In this document: positions 23,685-34,399 of the stretch, one piece after another
How the letters are laid out: each line of letters starts with the position of its first letter
How positions within the stretch are numbered: the first letter of the stretch is position 1
NCBI RefSeq assembly: GCF_963966145.1
Contig: NC_091048.1
Coordinates: forward strand, 26,164,001 to 26,228,000
Length of the DNA stretch: 64,000 nucleotides
Origin: Tenebrio molitor
Taxonomy: Eukaryota; Arthropoda; Insecta; Coleoptera; Tenebrionidae
Reading direction: 5' to 3'
Translations under genes and position numbers: made by a program
Notes under the pieces: model-generated
Told to the model about the DNA's origin: nothing
The model's database searches: none
Seen by the model: only the letters and a program-made list of their open reading frames with translations

Positions 23685-23960
23685 TAAAATGTAATTATCC
23701 TAATTATCGAAATAATGGTAATGTGAAAGAGGGTAAGTCAGGTTCTGTGTTAAAAAATATGCAAAAAGGGTTGATCCTAATGAATGTGTTTTGCATAATG
23801 AAAGGGATCGTTACTTTAACAAGACAAGGGTTTTTTTTGCGATTAGAGGCTTGTCCATCACATTATTTAAGTTCGCAGAGTGACGAACTTGTATATAAGC
23901 ACTATTTTTTGTACGATTACAACACTCATTGCGCTCGCGCGTGTAAACTTCCCACTTCTA
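23685..23960. repeat. Dispersed transposon fragment shared with 45 kb
   Basis: GGGTAAGTCAGGTTCTGTGT and neighbouring blocks (AATGTAATTATCCTAATTAT, GGTTGATCCTAATGAA) recur at 44,920-45,025. A second module (CTCGYGTGTGTAAACTTCCCAC type) recurs at about 45,695-45,735. No complete protein. Confidence 0.6.
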
Positions 23961-24042
23961 AAAATAGTAACGCGTTATATGCTGCCTAAATAACTATTTC
24001 GTGTTCGTTTCCTGGGATATATAACCGGGAAAGTGGTATATA

Positions 24043-25041
24043 CAGGTCGCTACAAAGTATGGCAACAGTTAAATATCTCGAGAATGGTTTCTCGGAAATC
24101 CTTCAGATTTGGTAAGGAGTTAAGAGCATTTAAATTCTATTCTTTCCAATTTTTTCAGTTTTATACCTTCATTTGTTTTCGAGATACAAGGCTAACTTGA
24201 ATTTTTTTAAATGGCAACAGGGGTTAATTTTATGATTTATGAAAAGAGATTTTTTTTTCTGAATTCAACGATGAATCACATGTAATAATAGTTTACATAA
24301 GAATGGTCAAATTTTTTTATAAATTTTAATTCAAAAATAAATAAACAGTTATCTTTGAAAACAGTTTCTATTATGAATTTATTAATTACTTATTTATTTA
24401 TTATAAAAATGCCTTATTTAAGTGAAACCGAGCGGATAAAAGTTCTAATGATGATTGGATATGGTGATAGGAGACGAAGCTGTGCTGAAGTGATCACACT
24501 TTTGATGACACACAAAAAATAAAACGGTCATTATGTGATACAGTGTTGAATTTAAAAAAAAAAACACTCTTTATCATGAAATTAACTCCTGTTGCCATTT
24601 AAAAAAATTCAAGTTAGCTTTGTATCTCGAAAACAAATGAAGGTATTAAACTCAAAAAAAATTACAAATTATAGAATTTAAATGCTCTTAACTCCGTAGC
24701 AAATTTCAAAGAATTCCAACAAACGGTTTGATAGCTTTAATAAAAAGAACCGCAAACGGTAGCTACGTTTATTTATTTTTGAATTAAATTTAATTTTTTT
24801 TTTTAGGGTTATGTAAACTATTGTTACATGTGATCTCTTTTCAAAAATCATAAAATTAACCCCTGTTGCCATTTAAAAAAATTCTAGTTAACTTTGTATC
24901 TCGAAAACAAATGATGGTATAAAACTGAAAAAATTGCAAAGAATAGAATTTAAATGCTCTTAACTCCATACCAAATCTCAAGGATTTCTAAGAAACCATT
25001 CTAGAGATATTTAACTGTTGCCATACTTTGTAGCGACCCTG
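24043..25041. mobile_element. Tc1-like foldback element, 999 bp, with transposase relic
   Basis: TA-flanked ends CAGGTCGCTACAAAGTATGG are matched by the inverse at 25,041. The arms are about 190 bp and carry an AAATGGCAACAGG block and its inverse. A third, diverged copy of the arm sits inside (about 24,590-24,760), so the element has an internal duplication. The middle contains the start of a transposase gene. Confidence 0.75.
24409..24522 (+). pseudogene. N-terminal relic of a Tc1-like transposase
   Basis: A 37-codon ORF begins MPYLSETERIKVLMMIGYGD and continues RRRSCAEVITL. This is the first helix-turn-helix segment of a transposase family common in beetle genomes (recognised from memory). 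A single-base shift near 24,500 ends it at TAA, and no DDE region remains. It sits inside the 24,043-25,041 element, whose ends it presumably once mobilised. Confidence 0.6.
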
Positions 25042-25441
25042 TATGTAACTAAATATACAGTGTGTCCCCGGATAGCTGAAACGACTCTTGTAAAAGGTAA
25101 AAAAAAATCGATTTAAATTTTCATTTTTTGGGATTTAGCCCTGCTAGGTTAAAAACTAATTTTTAACATAATTTTAGTTTTGTAAAGTCAAGTATGCCTT
25201 GGAAATTTTCAAAAAACTTATTTTTCTGTAGAGTAAAGTGCTTTTTACGTGGTAAATACGACAAAAAGTTATTAAGAAAAGTTGTTTAGAATCAAAATCT
25301 AGGCCCCTAGACAAAATTTCAAAATCATCGGCCAACTATGATTTTTCATTTTTTTTTCAGTGGCTTTTGGTTACCAAAGATGTCAGTATGTAGAGTTAAA
25401 AACTGAATTGCATAAATTATCCTTTTAATTACTCTCTACAT

Positions 25442-25457
25442 TTTATTCAAGTTTATT
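25442..25457 (-). terminator. Two poly(A) signals after the 25.5-kb candidate gene
   Basis: The minus strand reads AATAAA at 25,457-25,452 and again at 25,447-25,442, 20-35 bases past the TAA at 25,477. Confidence 0.4.
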
Positions 25458-25476
25458 CTCGTTTCTCAGTTAAAAT

Positions 25477-26051
25477 TTAATTTGGCACCCCCCTTGATGT
25501 TTTTCTCCAGCGTATAACTTGCACACCTGTTTGTGGCGTTCCTGACTGGACCCAATCAATGTTTTTTTGTGTTACAAGAATTCTGGATCTGGGGTCTCCC
25601 ACGTCCAGAGATTCTTTGCCAAATTTAACATCTCCGAATATGTCAACGAAATAACTAGGAACAATAAATGACGCACCACCCACGTATGCATTCAATACAT
25701 CGCAGGAACAAGTTATCCAAAGAATTGACAATGTTACACGGATGAAATAATTTTGTAACTTTGTGAGACGTTGGTCTTGGCATGCGAGCATAAAACTTTT
25801 AAGTACTTGTAAAGAAAGAAACAAGGAAATCTTTCAAGTTTTGACGTTTAATTTCAGCTACAATTTTGCTACATCTTACTAGGATCATCGGAAGTGGATC
25901 TAAGTCTAAATTGCTTCAGTTTTTGACGATTGCATTTCGCGAGTATTTCCGACTGAATTGTGGTAATTTTTCTTGGGCGAAAGACATCGTTCGCTTTTCT
26001 CCGAAGCAATCCCCAACGCTTACCGGCTCTGAAATAATTTAAAAATTTCAT
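25477..26051 (-). CDS. Candidate two-exon gene, unrecognised
   Basis: The model has exon 1 at 26,051-25,880 (donor CCTA|GTAAGATG) and exon 2 at 25,805-25,477, after a pyrimidine-rich tract ending TTTACAAG. The phases agree and the intron is 74 bp, giving 166 residues. The first half is basic (KRWGLLRRKAND, LKQFRLRST). A hydrophobic run (VTLSILWITCSCDVL) precedes a mixed C-terminal part with VGDPRSRILVTQ and GVQVIRWRKT. Two poly(A) signals follow the stop. The acceptor has A at -3, which is weaker than usual. An alternative acceptor at about 26,030 (TTATTTCAG) would imply a further upstream exon. A sequence at 25,057 (ACAGTGTGTCCCCGG) looks like a transposon end, so this could be part of an unrecognised element rather than a host gene. 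No family recognised. Confidence 0.4.
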
Positions 26052-26399
26052 CAGAGGGAAGCATTTTAATATCCTCAACTTTATTCAGATTCATATTGAT
26101 GCCCGACCACTTTTCGCGGCAAAACCGCAGCGCACCTCGTCCCCGTAATTGTGTATATTAATTTTTCCGGTCTTTTGATACCCCCGGGAACCCCTCCGGC
26201 CGCGGAATTAATATTTCCGTTTGGAGAAACTGGCACATCAAGACACGCCACGCTGATCAGGCCCGGACTCGATCGTCTCTACCCTCGTAATAACACATTT
26301 CTGAGCGAACTCGTCTTGCTGCACGCCACTGCACTTTGCAATTAATTGCCAACTTCGACCCGCACACGCAACGTTAGGGTTGGTTGCCCTCTGGTGAAA

Positions 26400-26405
26400 T
26401 ATAAG
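26400..26405 (+). promoter_or_regulatory. TATA box of gene B
   Basis: TATAAG lies 33 bases before the gene B start, followed by an initiator-like CTCATT at about 26,422-26,428. If both are used, the leader is only about 5-10 bases. Confidence 0.4.
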
Positions 26406-26432
26406 CCCCAAGAGAGACAACACTCATTTGCT

Positions 26433-27788
26433 ATGATGCGTCTGATCTGTGTGTTGTTGTGTTGTGTGGTCGCCGCCAGTGGCGGCTGGTTGCGGGACCT
26501 GATCTCGCCGAAGGGGTGGCACTTGGGTGGCGGTCTGGTGCTGCATTTGCTCGATTCGCAACTTCCCAACGCCACGTTCTTGGAGAGACACTCGATCGTG
26601 ATGGATTACGCCGGGTACGGCGTCGGCTTGACCAAGAGGCCCAGAAGGAGGGCGGTGGAGGTGGCGTTGTACGCCGATTCGGGGGAAGGTGAGATTTTAT
26701 AAATTGGGGGCGGCTGTGTGTAATTGAAAGGCAACCGCCGATCGATCGGCCCGGTTTGTTTTGGTTAAGGGCGAGGCTGTTTCAGGGTAAAAAGACTAAT
26801 TTGTATTGGAGCTTACCGACGAAAGGGGTTCTCGTTCAGTTTTAATCCCCAAGAACGAAACTTTCACAAAAATAATTTCTATTTTTTGTTTGCCCGTTTA
26901 AGTCGTGCCTTAGATGAATAACTCCGAGGTTTGCATTAAATTATTCGTGATTTAGGCAGACGGTTTCATATTTAAATCGATTCTTTATATTTAACCGACT
27001 GACGTTCTTGAATTTACGATTTCAACTTTGTACATTTGAATATGCCGAAGACATGAATTCTGAAGCTTTTGTGTTTAATATTGAGTTATACGAACAAAAG
27101 TTAAAGGACGGGAGAACGAGAAATTCTCTCGAGTTGTTTTCTTTGAACGAGATGGCAACACACCATCTTTAAATCACAATAAGCTCTTTCAGGATAATCG
27201 AGAAAAATAATTTTCCCCGTTTGTTTACGACGACACAATTTGAGCTTTTCTGGCCATTTTTCAGCCCGCGGCGACAAAAGCTCCGCCGTGAACATAATAA
27301 TCGGGTACAAACTGGCGAGCGCCGTCGCTTTGGTCCTCGCAGGGGTTGGTGCTTTCGTCCTGAAAGCTCTGACCCTCGCCAAGATAGCGATCTTAGCGTC
27401 CTCGATCCTTCTCCTGGGCAAGTTCTTCCACGCCAAAGAGCAGCCCCACCACCAGACTCCGGCGTACGTGGAGCTCGAGCCTGCTCCGGAGTTGCACTCC
27501 GACCTCCTCGAGTATCCGCCTCCAGGTGAGACCCACCCGGAAAAATTCCAACCACCCACGTGGCATCTTTCAGGTACCGAGTACCACCCGACAGGCTCGT
27601 CCGGCTACTACTCGTATGCAGATTTCGCTCCGGGCGTGGAGTACGCTTCTCCGGAGCCACCTGGCGGTAATTCTTCGCTTCCGGGCGATCAACAAGTAGC
27701 AGGTGGCGGCGTGGCAAGACGGCGGGATGTCTCGAAGAGAAGGAAAGTGCCGTTGCTCACGATACACCACCACTCCATCGGGTCCTGA
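26433..27788 (+). CDS. Divergent Osiris-like protein, gene B, 3 exons
   Basis: The model has exons 26,433-26,688, 27,265-27,525 and 27,574-27,788 (243 residues), both introns phase 1. Intron 1 (576 bp) has donor GAAG|GTGAGA and acceptor ATTTTTCAG. Intron 2 is 48 bp (CCAG|GTGAGACC to CATCTTTCAG) and in frame, so reading through would add 16 false residues. A signal peptide (MMRLICVLLCCVVAASG) is followed by about 70 residues with RPRRRAVEV. The hydrophobic block, about 95-141 (NIIIGYKLASAVALVLAGVG..), has the Osiris alternation of Ala/Leu/Val with Lys. The tail is Pro/Tyr/Glu/Ser-rich and ends with RRRDVSKRRK. No AQxLAY motif and no N-terminal Cys pair are present. It is the only plus-strand gene of the cluster seen here, tail-to-tail with gene C. 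Family assignment rests on the hydrophobic block and the cluster location. Confidence 0.75.
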
Positions 27789-27833
27789 GGTCCGATTGTG
27801 TCTTTATTTATTTTTGGAATTTAGGTATCATCA

Positions 27834-27839
27834 AATAAA
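27834..27839 (+). terminator. Poly(A) signal AATAAA of gene B
   Basis: AATAAA lies 46 bases after the gene B stop codon. Confidence 0.7.
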
Positions 27840-27899
27840 GCTTTATAGGAAAGTTTTCCGTCACGAGTTTCATACCCGCCGCCGCCTGAAAAAGGAGGC

Positions 27900-28686
27900 G
27901 TAATTGACGTGCTTGCTCCATTATTCGTTTTGTTCATTTTTCAGTAGCTTCAATTGCCGGGGGGAAACTTCCACTTCCAGTCACAATCATCGCCGGGGAC
28001 GGCGACGAAGGTATTTGAAAAGTTTTTAACTCGCTTTTCAGAAACTGAATTTCGGGATTCATCCGATTTTTCTGGTGCGGAAAAATAAGTGGAGGTGGGG
28101 AGGTTTATTATTAACTAAGAGTTAACGAATGGATGGTCGAGGGGGGTGGGAATTTATTATAAGAAGGTGCGCTGTCTTAGTATTAGGGTATAATTTTGGG
28201 AGAAGAATTTAATAATACATGCGTTTATTAAAGTTTTTGAATTCTTTGTTACAATATACGCAGACAGGTGAAGTTTCTGTCCAAATAAAAATCTGATCAA
28301 GGGTGCTGTGAAAGATTCGACGAACGCATGTCTAGCATAATATGTTACATTCGGCAAAGTGACAAACCACACTACCATCTGGAACCTGTGCCAAAATAAA
28401 TTTCTGTCATTAATACTTTTTGTCCAATTAAGTGAATAGTTTTGCACTATTGAATTAATTAGTTCATTTAAAAAAAAGTCATAAAAGTAGTGACAGGTGC
28501 AAGGTACGGAAAATAAATAAAATGGCGACGAAACACTCTTGATCAAATTTTTATATAGTTAATACAACATTATTATCAGTTTGGAAAACTGTTTCAAATG
28601 AATTTTTGTCGTCTCGGTGTTTTTCTTTTTTTTTCTGTTATCGTTAAGAAAAAGACAGACGGTTTTTTCATTCTAACTGTTTTGTA
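27900..28686. other. Intergenic sequence between genes B and C
   Basis: A 129-codon minus-strand ORF (28,157-28,546) is rich in Phe/Tyr/Asn, has no promoter or splice context and looks spurious. Confidence 0.3.
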
Positions 28687-28907
28687 CAGGGTCATTATAA
28701 ATTATTGTAGTCCCAGTTGGCGTAAAAACTGAATGTAAAATTTATGGTTGCCACTCCATATGAAACTGATCAAAATTATGTCAATAAGTGGATACACAAT
28801 TGACACTATTGACAGTTCACGCTACATTAGAGTGATGTTTGTATAGAGCGGCAAAAATTTCATAACATGGGCATGGCTTGCTTCGACTACAATAATTTAT
28901 AATGACC
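28687..28907. mobile_element. MITE with CAGGGTCATTATAAATT ends
   Basis: GGTCATTATAAATTATTGTA pairs with its inverse at 28,884-28,907. TA precedes the left end. It lies in the space between convergent genes B and C. Confidence 0.6.
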
Positions 28908-29683
28908 AACTTAGAAGGCAAGTTCGAAGTATCCGCGAAGACAGAATAGAATAACGATATACAAAATAAACAGAGATAAAAGAGAAACAAAAAAACAACC
29001 TGCATACAATGCATACAAATTACAAATACATAATAATAAATACATAATATAAAATAAATACAACAAAACAAAAAGGCTATAACAATAAGTTAAGTACCTA
29101 TCATAAATTTTATGAATCAGACGTTGTCGCACATTTGAAGGATAATAGCTTAGTTCCAAGCTAAATTTAAATGAAATTTGATTTTTGGAGTGATTGCGTT
29201 AATTTTCGTAAAATGGAGGCCGAAAATTTGACCTATTCTACCGTTTGATGATTTCATTGCCTGTGCCCTGTGCTACGAGTAAACCTTTACGTTTATAAAA
29301 TATTAGTTATTCCTCTTTGACTGTGAGAATCTTTTGTTGAACCGACTTCTGGAATGAAATGGATTAAATTTCCACTTACTTATATCATTCGAATGACGTC
29401 ATTTGAGAGACGCTTATTCAGCCTACGTTACATTAAAGCTTTTACAAAATGAGGGCTCCGAGGGCCAAAGCTTTGCTTTGTCCGGGAACGGCGAGCTTTG
29501 TTTCGTCGATGAAGTAAATTTGGAAGCTGTTTAAGACATTGTCCGTTACATTGCCGAGTCGTCGCTTAGCCTCTTAAAATGTGAAATTTTGAAAAAAACG
29601 CGTTACCAGCAAAAGTGTTCTTTTGTGCGTATTTAATAGGATTTTGGCGCATTTCCAAAGCGCCCTCTTCGAACAGTGCAACA

Positions 29684-29689
29684 TTTATT
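29684..29689 (-). terminator. Poly(A) signal AATAAA of gene C
   Basis: The minus strand reads AATAAA 100 bases after the gene C stop codon. Confidence 0.6.
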
Positions 29690-29788
29690 ATGAAGTAAAA
29701 AATAACAAACATGTCAATAAATAAAAAATAAATACACGAAAATCAAAGGATGGCGCCAATATGGCGCCGTAAGTTCATCCCGTTCGAT

Positions 29789-32006
29789 TTAGTTTTGGGG
29801 GATCTGTCCGCGGTAGGCCAGGTTCTGGGCTTCGAAGTTCCGTCCCCAGCCGCCGTACGAGTCGTGTCCGCCGCCGCTGACGTGGTGGTCGTGGTGCTCG
29901 TGATGCTCGTGATGCGGGTGGGCGACCACCTCGTAGGTCACGTGTTTCTCGTGGTGGAGAAGCTTCTTCAAGCCGATGATCGCCGCCAGGACGAGCGCCA
30001 GCTGCAACAGAATCGCGTCAAAGGAAAGAACGGAACACAAAGCGATCGCTTACCTTGCTGACTAGCAAAGCTTTGCCCACGAGCAGAACGAGAGCTTTGA
30101 AGGCGAGCGCTTTCAGCAGGCCTATTTTCATGACGGCGGCGGCGATAATGGCCCCCATACCCCCACCACCCTTCTTCTTCCTGGCGTCACCCTCGGTGGG
30201 CTTGCTGGGCCGCAAAGACAAACCAACGTTGAAGCCCCCGTCTTTCTCGTTCTTCCCGGAAATGACCACGTCGGCTCCGTCCAGGACCTACAAGAGCCGG
30301 CTTTTAGTATTTTTCCTCAACTTGTAAACACGACCATTCTCAAATGAGCGTTGCGTGTTGTGCAACGGGCGAAAGGTTTTCGGGGTCAGGGGTCAGGAGG
30401 TAAAGAACCCACCTTCCACTTCAGCGACCTCGTCCTCAAGAAACCGTAGATCTTGTCGGCGAACACCTGACTGAGTTGCGCCTCTTCGGACATGTTCTCG
30501 GTGTTGAGGGACCTGGAGGTGTCGGCGGTGACGGTTTCGGTGGAGGTCTGAGTGATCTCGACGTCGCCGAACTCGATGGACTGTTTCTTCAGCATGCGGT
30601 TGAAGTAAGTCACGAGTTTCAGCATCATGCAGGAGCTGATGTCGCGGTTCAGGCATTTGGTGTTAAGCTTCTTCATGAGGGACTCTTCGATGGTGGACTC
30701 GCCGGTGTGGACCTGCGAAGAAGTCACCGGGTTAGGGTGAAAAGTCAAAAAAAAAAAGGAAAACAGTATTACAAATATCTCAGGAAATTTTCCTTTGAGG
30801 AAAAGAAAGGATCTATCTTTATCAGTAGTTGTTAATATATTTTTTATTTATTTAGTTTCAACAAAAAAGTACCAAATTTGAAAAATCTTATTTTGTCATC
30901 AATTTCAATAATTTTTTGAAACTAGTTTAAAATTTAAATTCAAATTGGATTGTGTGATCTTATTTTGATCTTTTTGTTAAAAAATAGAAACAAGAAGCCT
31001 TCTAAAGCATCTTTGATGATTGATGAAGTACAACATATTTTTGAAAAAACATGGATTTTTAAAATTTCTTTTAGACTCAAGTAATTATTAAGTAGATTTG
31101 AGTTTGCAATTGTGTGAACTGTTGCAAATTTGTTTTTGATTTTTTGTAATTATTAAGTATATTTTTCAAAATCCAAATTTTTTTTTCAAATTTACAGAAC
31201 TGAAAAGGTACAAACATAAACAGGAAGTAAATAAAAAATATCTTAAACAATTTTTGTTACTTAGCAACAGATTGTGTATAGATAAAAACAAGATAAAGAA
31301 AATGTGTTTTTTTAATTTAGAAACAATTTTGAATCAAATTTCCAAAATTTTACAACTGTTATAAGACATTGATGATAATTTAATAAATGTTTTAAAAAAT
31401 TATTGGAATTGTTTATGTTGTTGACCGTTGCTGCTTCACGAACATTTTTGCAAATTGTGCAAAAACAAAGTAGAGTAAGATTTGAATTTTTTTTTATATT
31501 ATTTGAACACAACTCATTGAGTAAATTGGCGTTTCTATTTCTCCATCTACCACATTTTGTTTATCGCTGTCGTAAAACACTGGTCCACATTCAAATGGAA
31601 TCCACAATTTTTCCTATAAACTCTAACCGGTTGTTCTACTGTTCCCAATGTAATTTTCAATATTTGATCGATCAACCACATGTTGATCCATATAACGGTG
31701 CACTGTAACAATATCACCGGAAAGATATTTCCTGGACTTTTTCACAAGAATCAGTTAACATTAATTAGCAGGAGGTCAATCAGGACCGACGAGACACTGA
31801 TTGAAAAATTCGTTAACAAAACCTGGGGTGGAGGGTGTTGACAGGCACTGATTGAAATCACCTGTTCGTTTGGTTTTTTTTGGTAAATAATAAACAAAAA
31901 TTGTTTTTACCGAGTTGTCCATGTGGCCCTTGGTGTCGTCGACGACCGGTCCCGCTGTCGCCAGGATCGCGAAGGATAACACAACACAAATCACTTTAGC
32001 GTCCAT
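29789..32006 (-). CDS. Osiris-family (DUF1676) protein, gene C, 4 exons
   Basis: A 280-residue classic Osiris protein. Exons are 32,006-31,911, 30,712-30,413, 30,287-30,054 and 30,001-29,789; introns are 1198, 125 and 52 bp, all phase 0 with GT-AG ends (CAACTCG|GTAAAA, TGGAAG|GTGGGT, AGCAAG|GTAAGC). The signal peptide is about residues 1-20 (VICVVLSFAILATAG). A Cys pair in CX7C spacing (52 and 60; KCLNRDISSCMMLKLVTYF) is followed by a Thr/Glu-rich stretch. A basic KKKGGGGMG leads into the hydrophobic block (about 175-222, ending LAAIIGLKKLLHH). A His-rich tail (HHEHHEHHDHH) and an exact AQNLAY motif (268-273) close the protein. The start chosen is the first ATG ahead of the signal peptide; an upstream in-frame GTG is not a plausible start. 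Confidence 0.93.
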
Positions 32007-32121
32007 TGTCACCGTCGATTGGTATCAAGGAGTTGAATGAAACGAGTATTAGCGAAATAAAAAAACTCAGAACATGACCGTGGTTGCAAAAGGAATGAAG
32101 AAGTGGAGGTAGTGGTAATGA

Positions 32122-32128
32122 TTTTATA
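32122..32128 (-). promoter_or_regulatory. TATA box of gene C
   Basis: The minus strand reads TATAAAA about 116 bases upstream of the gene C ATG, implying a leader of roughly 90 bases. Confidence 0.6.
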
Positions 32129-32159
32129 TCTGAAGCGCCTTTGCAAGTGTGTCGTATGG

Positions 32160-34032
32160 ACCAGTTAAAGAATTAGGGTTATGGTAAGTATCTCTTGTGG
32201 CGATGGGAGTCTTGTTTGTTTGGTCGTCGCTGGAGGAGGAGGAGGGTCACCGGTATGATTTACGCCGCCAGTGAAAATCCTCTCCGGGGGAAATTCCGGG
32301 TTACGGTGTTAACGAAAATTTGGGATGGCACCGTTGCCCTGTCACCGGAAAGCTTCCGGCACTCGGAAAAATCGAACGTTTGCTTTTTAAATTACCTAAT
32401 CGGCGCGCTTTTTTCTTTCCCACGTAATCGACTAACCCAAATAAGCTTTTTTCGTGGACCGGTTAGGCGCAACAACGCGGACAGTTAATCGCGTTAGAGA
32501 GATCCGAAACGATATTGTTACCGACTAGTCCAATTACTGCGGCACACTTTTTTTTTTCTCTTCATTATCTGATGGGGTTTTGGGAAAAAAGACGCGGCCG
32601 GAGGACACGAGAACTTTCGTTGACGGAGCTGGCATAACAGCAACGAAAGCGATCAAAGCGTGAGCAGTGAATTACCGGGGAAACGCAAAAAAGCGCCAAA
32701 AAAGCGCGGCGGCGTGCTTTCTCGGCTTTTTATGCACGGGTTTTATTACACGAATTATTATGCAGTTTATGATCTTATTAGCTTTTGTATTTACTTGTGC
32801 CGCTGCATCTTTTCACTTAATCTTTTTTTTTTTTATAGAGATACGAAACTTTTACAAGTGTTACAATTACATATAATGTGTCAAGCGTAGCGCAGCAATT
32901 ACACCTTATAAATTAGCAAAATTACATTTATGGAAGAATAGAGAAGTAATAAACGGGAAAAATAAAATAAAATATAGGAAATATGAAAAATTCTGTTTTA
33001 CCATAATTTCTCCAAAAAGCGCCACTGACGTGTTATCAATAAAAACGTTTAAATAAGAGTTAAATTTCTATTTTGTCTTTTTCTTCTGCATGCTTTTCTG
33101 TTGCTTTTGGTACTAATTTAAATTGTTTGCCAAACATTCAGTCTTCACATTGATTATTATTAGAACAGATGTTAAGAAAAATTATCTTAAATATAATTTT
33201 TCTGTCAAATTTATAATTAGTAGGTCAGACTTGATACGTGCGACATATTTCTGTCGCTACGAGTATTATTGGAAGAAATAGATTTTTCTACCAATTTTCC
33301 CAACTATGGCAAAAAATGCGAAGTGCTACTGCGAAGTTTTAAAAATAAAAATTTGGCAATTTCGGAGAACCCAAAATTGTCGAAGAATATTTATGAGTTG
33401 GACACATTTTTTTCTTCTTAACAGCGAGATCAAATATAAAATGAAACAGGATTAGATTTTTTTTTTGAGTAAAATCGGGTATATAATTTCCTCACAAGCA
33501 GAAAATCCACCAGAGCCAATTTTTTAATTGAAATTTTATTCTGATTAATAATAATGAAATTTACTACGTAAATGAAAATAGGTACTTCCTCGTTTTAAAG
33601 TAAAAAAAAGATATAAACAAATATGTTAAAATAACAAGTTTTGCAAATTTTTTGGCATTTTTTGAATAATCCCGTTTCATGCTCCTCCATAGATTTTTTT
33701 TGTTGTAATAAATGGGTAACGGCAAATGTGCTTACTTTAAAGCTATAATTTAGAAAAATTTCAATTTGGATTTTAAGTTTCTTTTTCTAGAAAATATAGA
33801 GAAGATGATAAAAAAAAATATATGTACCTATATTTCTGGAGTAAATTCACCTCTCCGTGATTAATCCCCGCAGCGTATCGGAAGAAACATACAAATAAGT
33901 GTTTATTTTATTGTAAAAATTACAAAACATTACTAATTAGTTGTCAAAAAGAAACCAAGACCTAACTCTTTTTTTCTCAATAAAATATAAATTTTAATTC
34001 CGGGTGAAGTAATTCTTGTTAATAGTATATTA
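32160..34032. other. Upstream region of gene C, AT-rich
   Basis: The stretch 32,195-32,720 is GC-richer and near the gene C promoter, so enhancers may lie here. The stretch 32,730-34,030 is AT-rich with no ORF of interest. Confidence 0.3.
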
Positions 34033-34282
34033 TATTATTAGGAGCAAAAATGAAGTTTTATGCAGTCAGGCTGGTAGTTTGGCTGCCGCTCGTCAGCGGA
34101 GATAATAACTTTATCTGCTGCTCTTCAGCGGACATAATAACTTTATCTGCTGCTCGTCAGCGGAGATAATAACTTTATCTGCCGCTCGTCAGCTCGTCAG
34201 ATGCCATGGCAATGACGTGACACTTTAGCATTATCAATCCTGCAGTATAATGTCATATTTTACTGACGTTTGAAGAAAAATC
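34033..34282 (+). repeat. Dispersed repeat with 32-bp hairpin units, copy 2
   Basis: Opens with AGGAGCAAAAATGAAGTTTT and holds three to four near-perfect 32-bp units (GCTCGTCAGCGGAGATAATA + ACTTTATCTGCT) at 34,082-34,199. It ends with CAGTATAATGTCATATTTTA. Both flanks recur at 52,446-52,696. The units are contiguous, with no spacers. Confidence 0.75.
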
Positions 34283-34295
34283 ATTTTATTCCTAG

Positions 34296-34399
34296 TTTTT
34301 ACCATGCTATTTATCACACTTGTTTGTTTATAGCACTTCTCGCTGCGCTCGTCGTGCTCTAAAAAACGCGTGCGACAAAATGGTGCGTTATAAAACTTG
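34296..34399 (-). mobile_element. MITE with a GAGCACGACGAGCGCAGCGA core, copy 1
   Basis: The same element as 62,266-62,361 in the opposite orientation, with a common core and GTGCGACAAAATGG ends. It lies 14 bp from the hairpin repeat. Confidence 0.7.

Noticed and set aside
27526..27573. Read-through of the 48 bp in gene B as coding sequence
   Set aside because: It has a perfect GTGAGA donor and TTTCAG acceptor with phase match on both sides, and the encoded insert (THPEKFQPPTWHL) breaks up the Pro/Tyr-rich tail.
28157..28546. 129-codon minus-strand ORF between genes B and C
   Set aside because: Phe/Tyr/Asn-rich composition typical of AT-rich non-coding DNA, with no promoter, splice sites or poly(A) context.
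34082..34199. CRISPR-like array of 32-bp palindromic repeats
   Set aside because: The units are directly contiguous with no unique spacers, the genome is eukaryotic, and the same repeat is dispersed at other sites.
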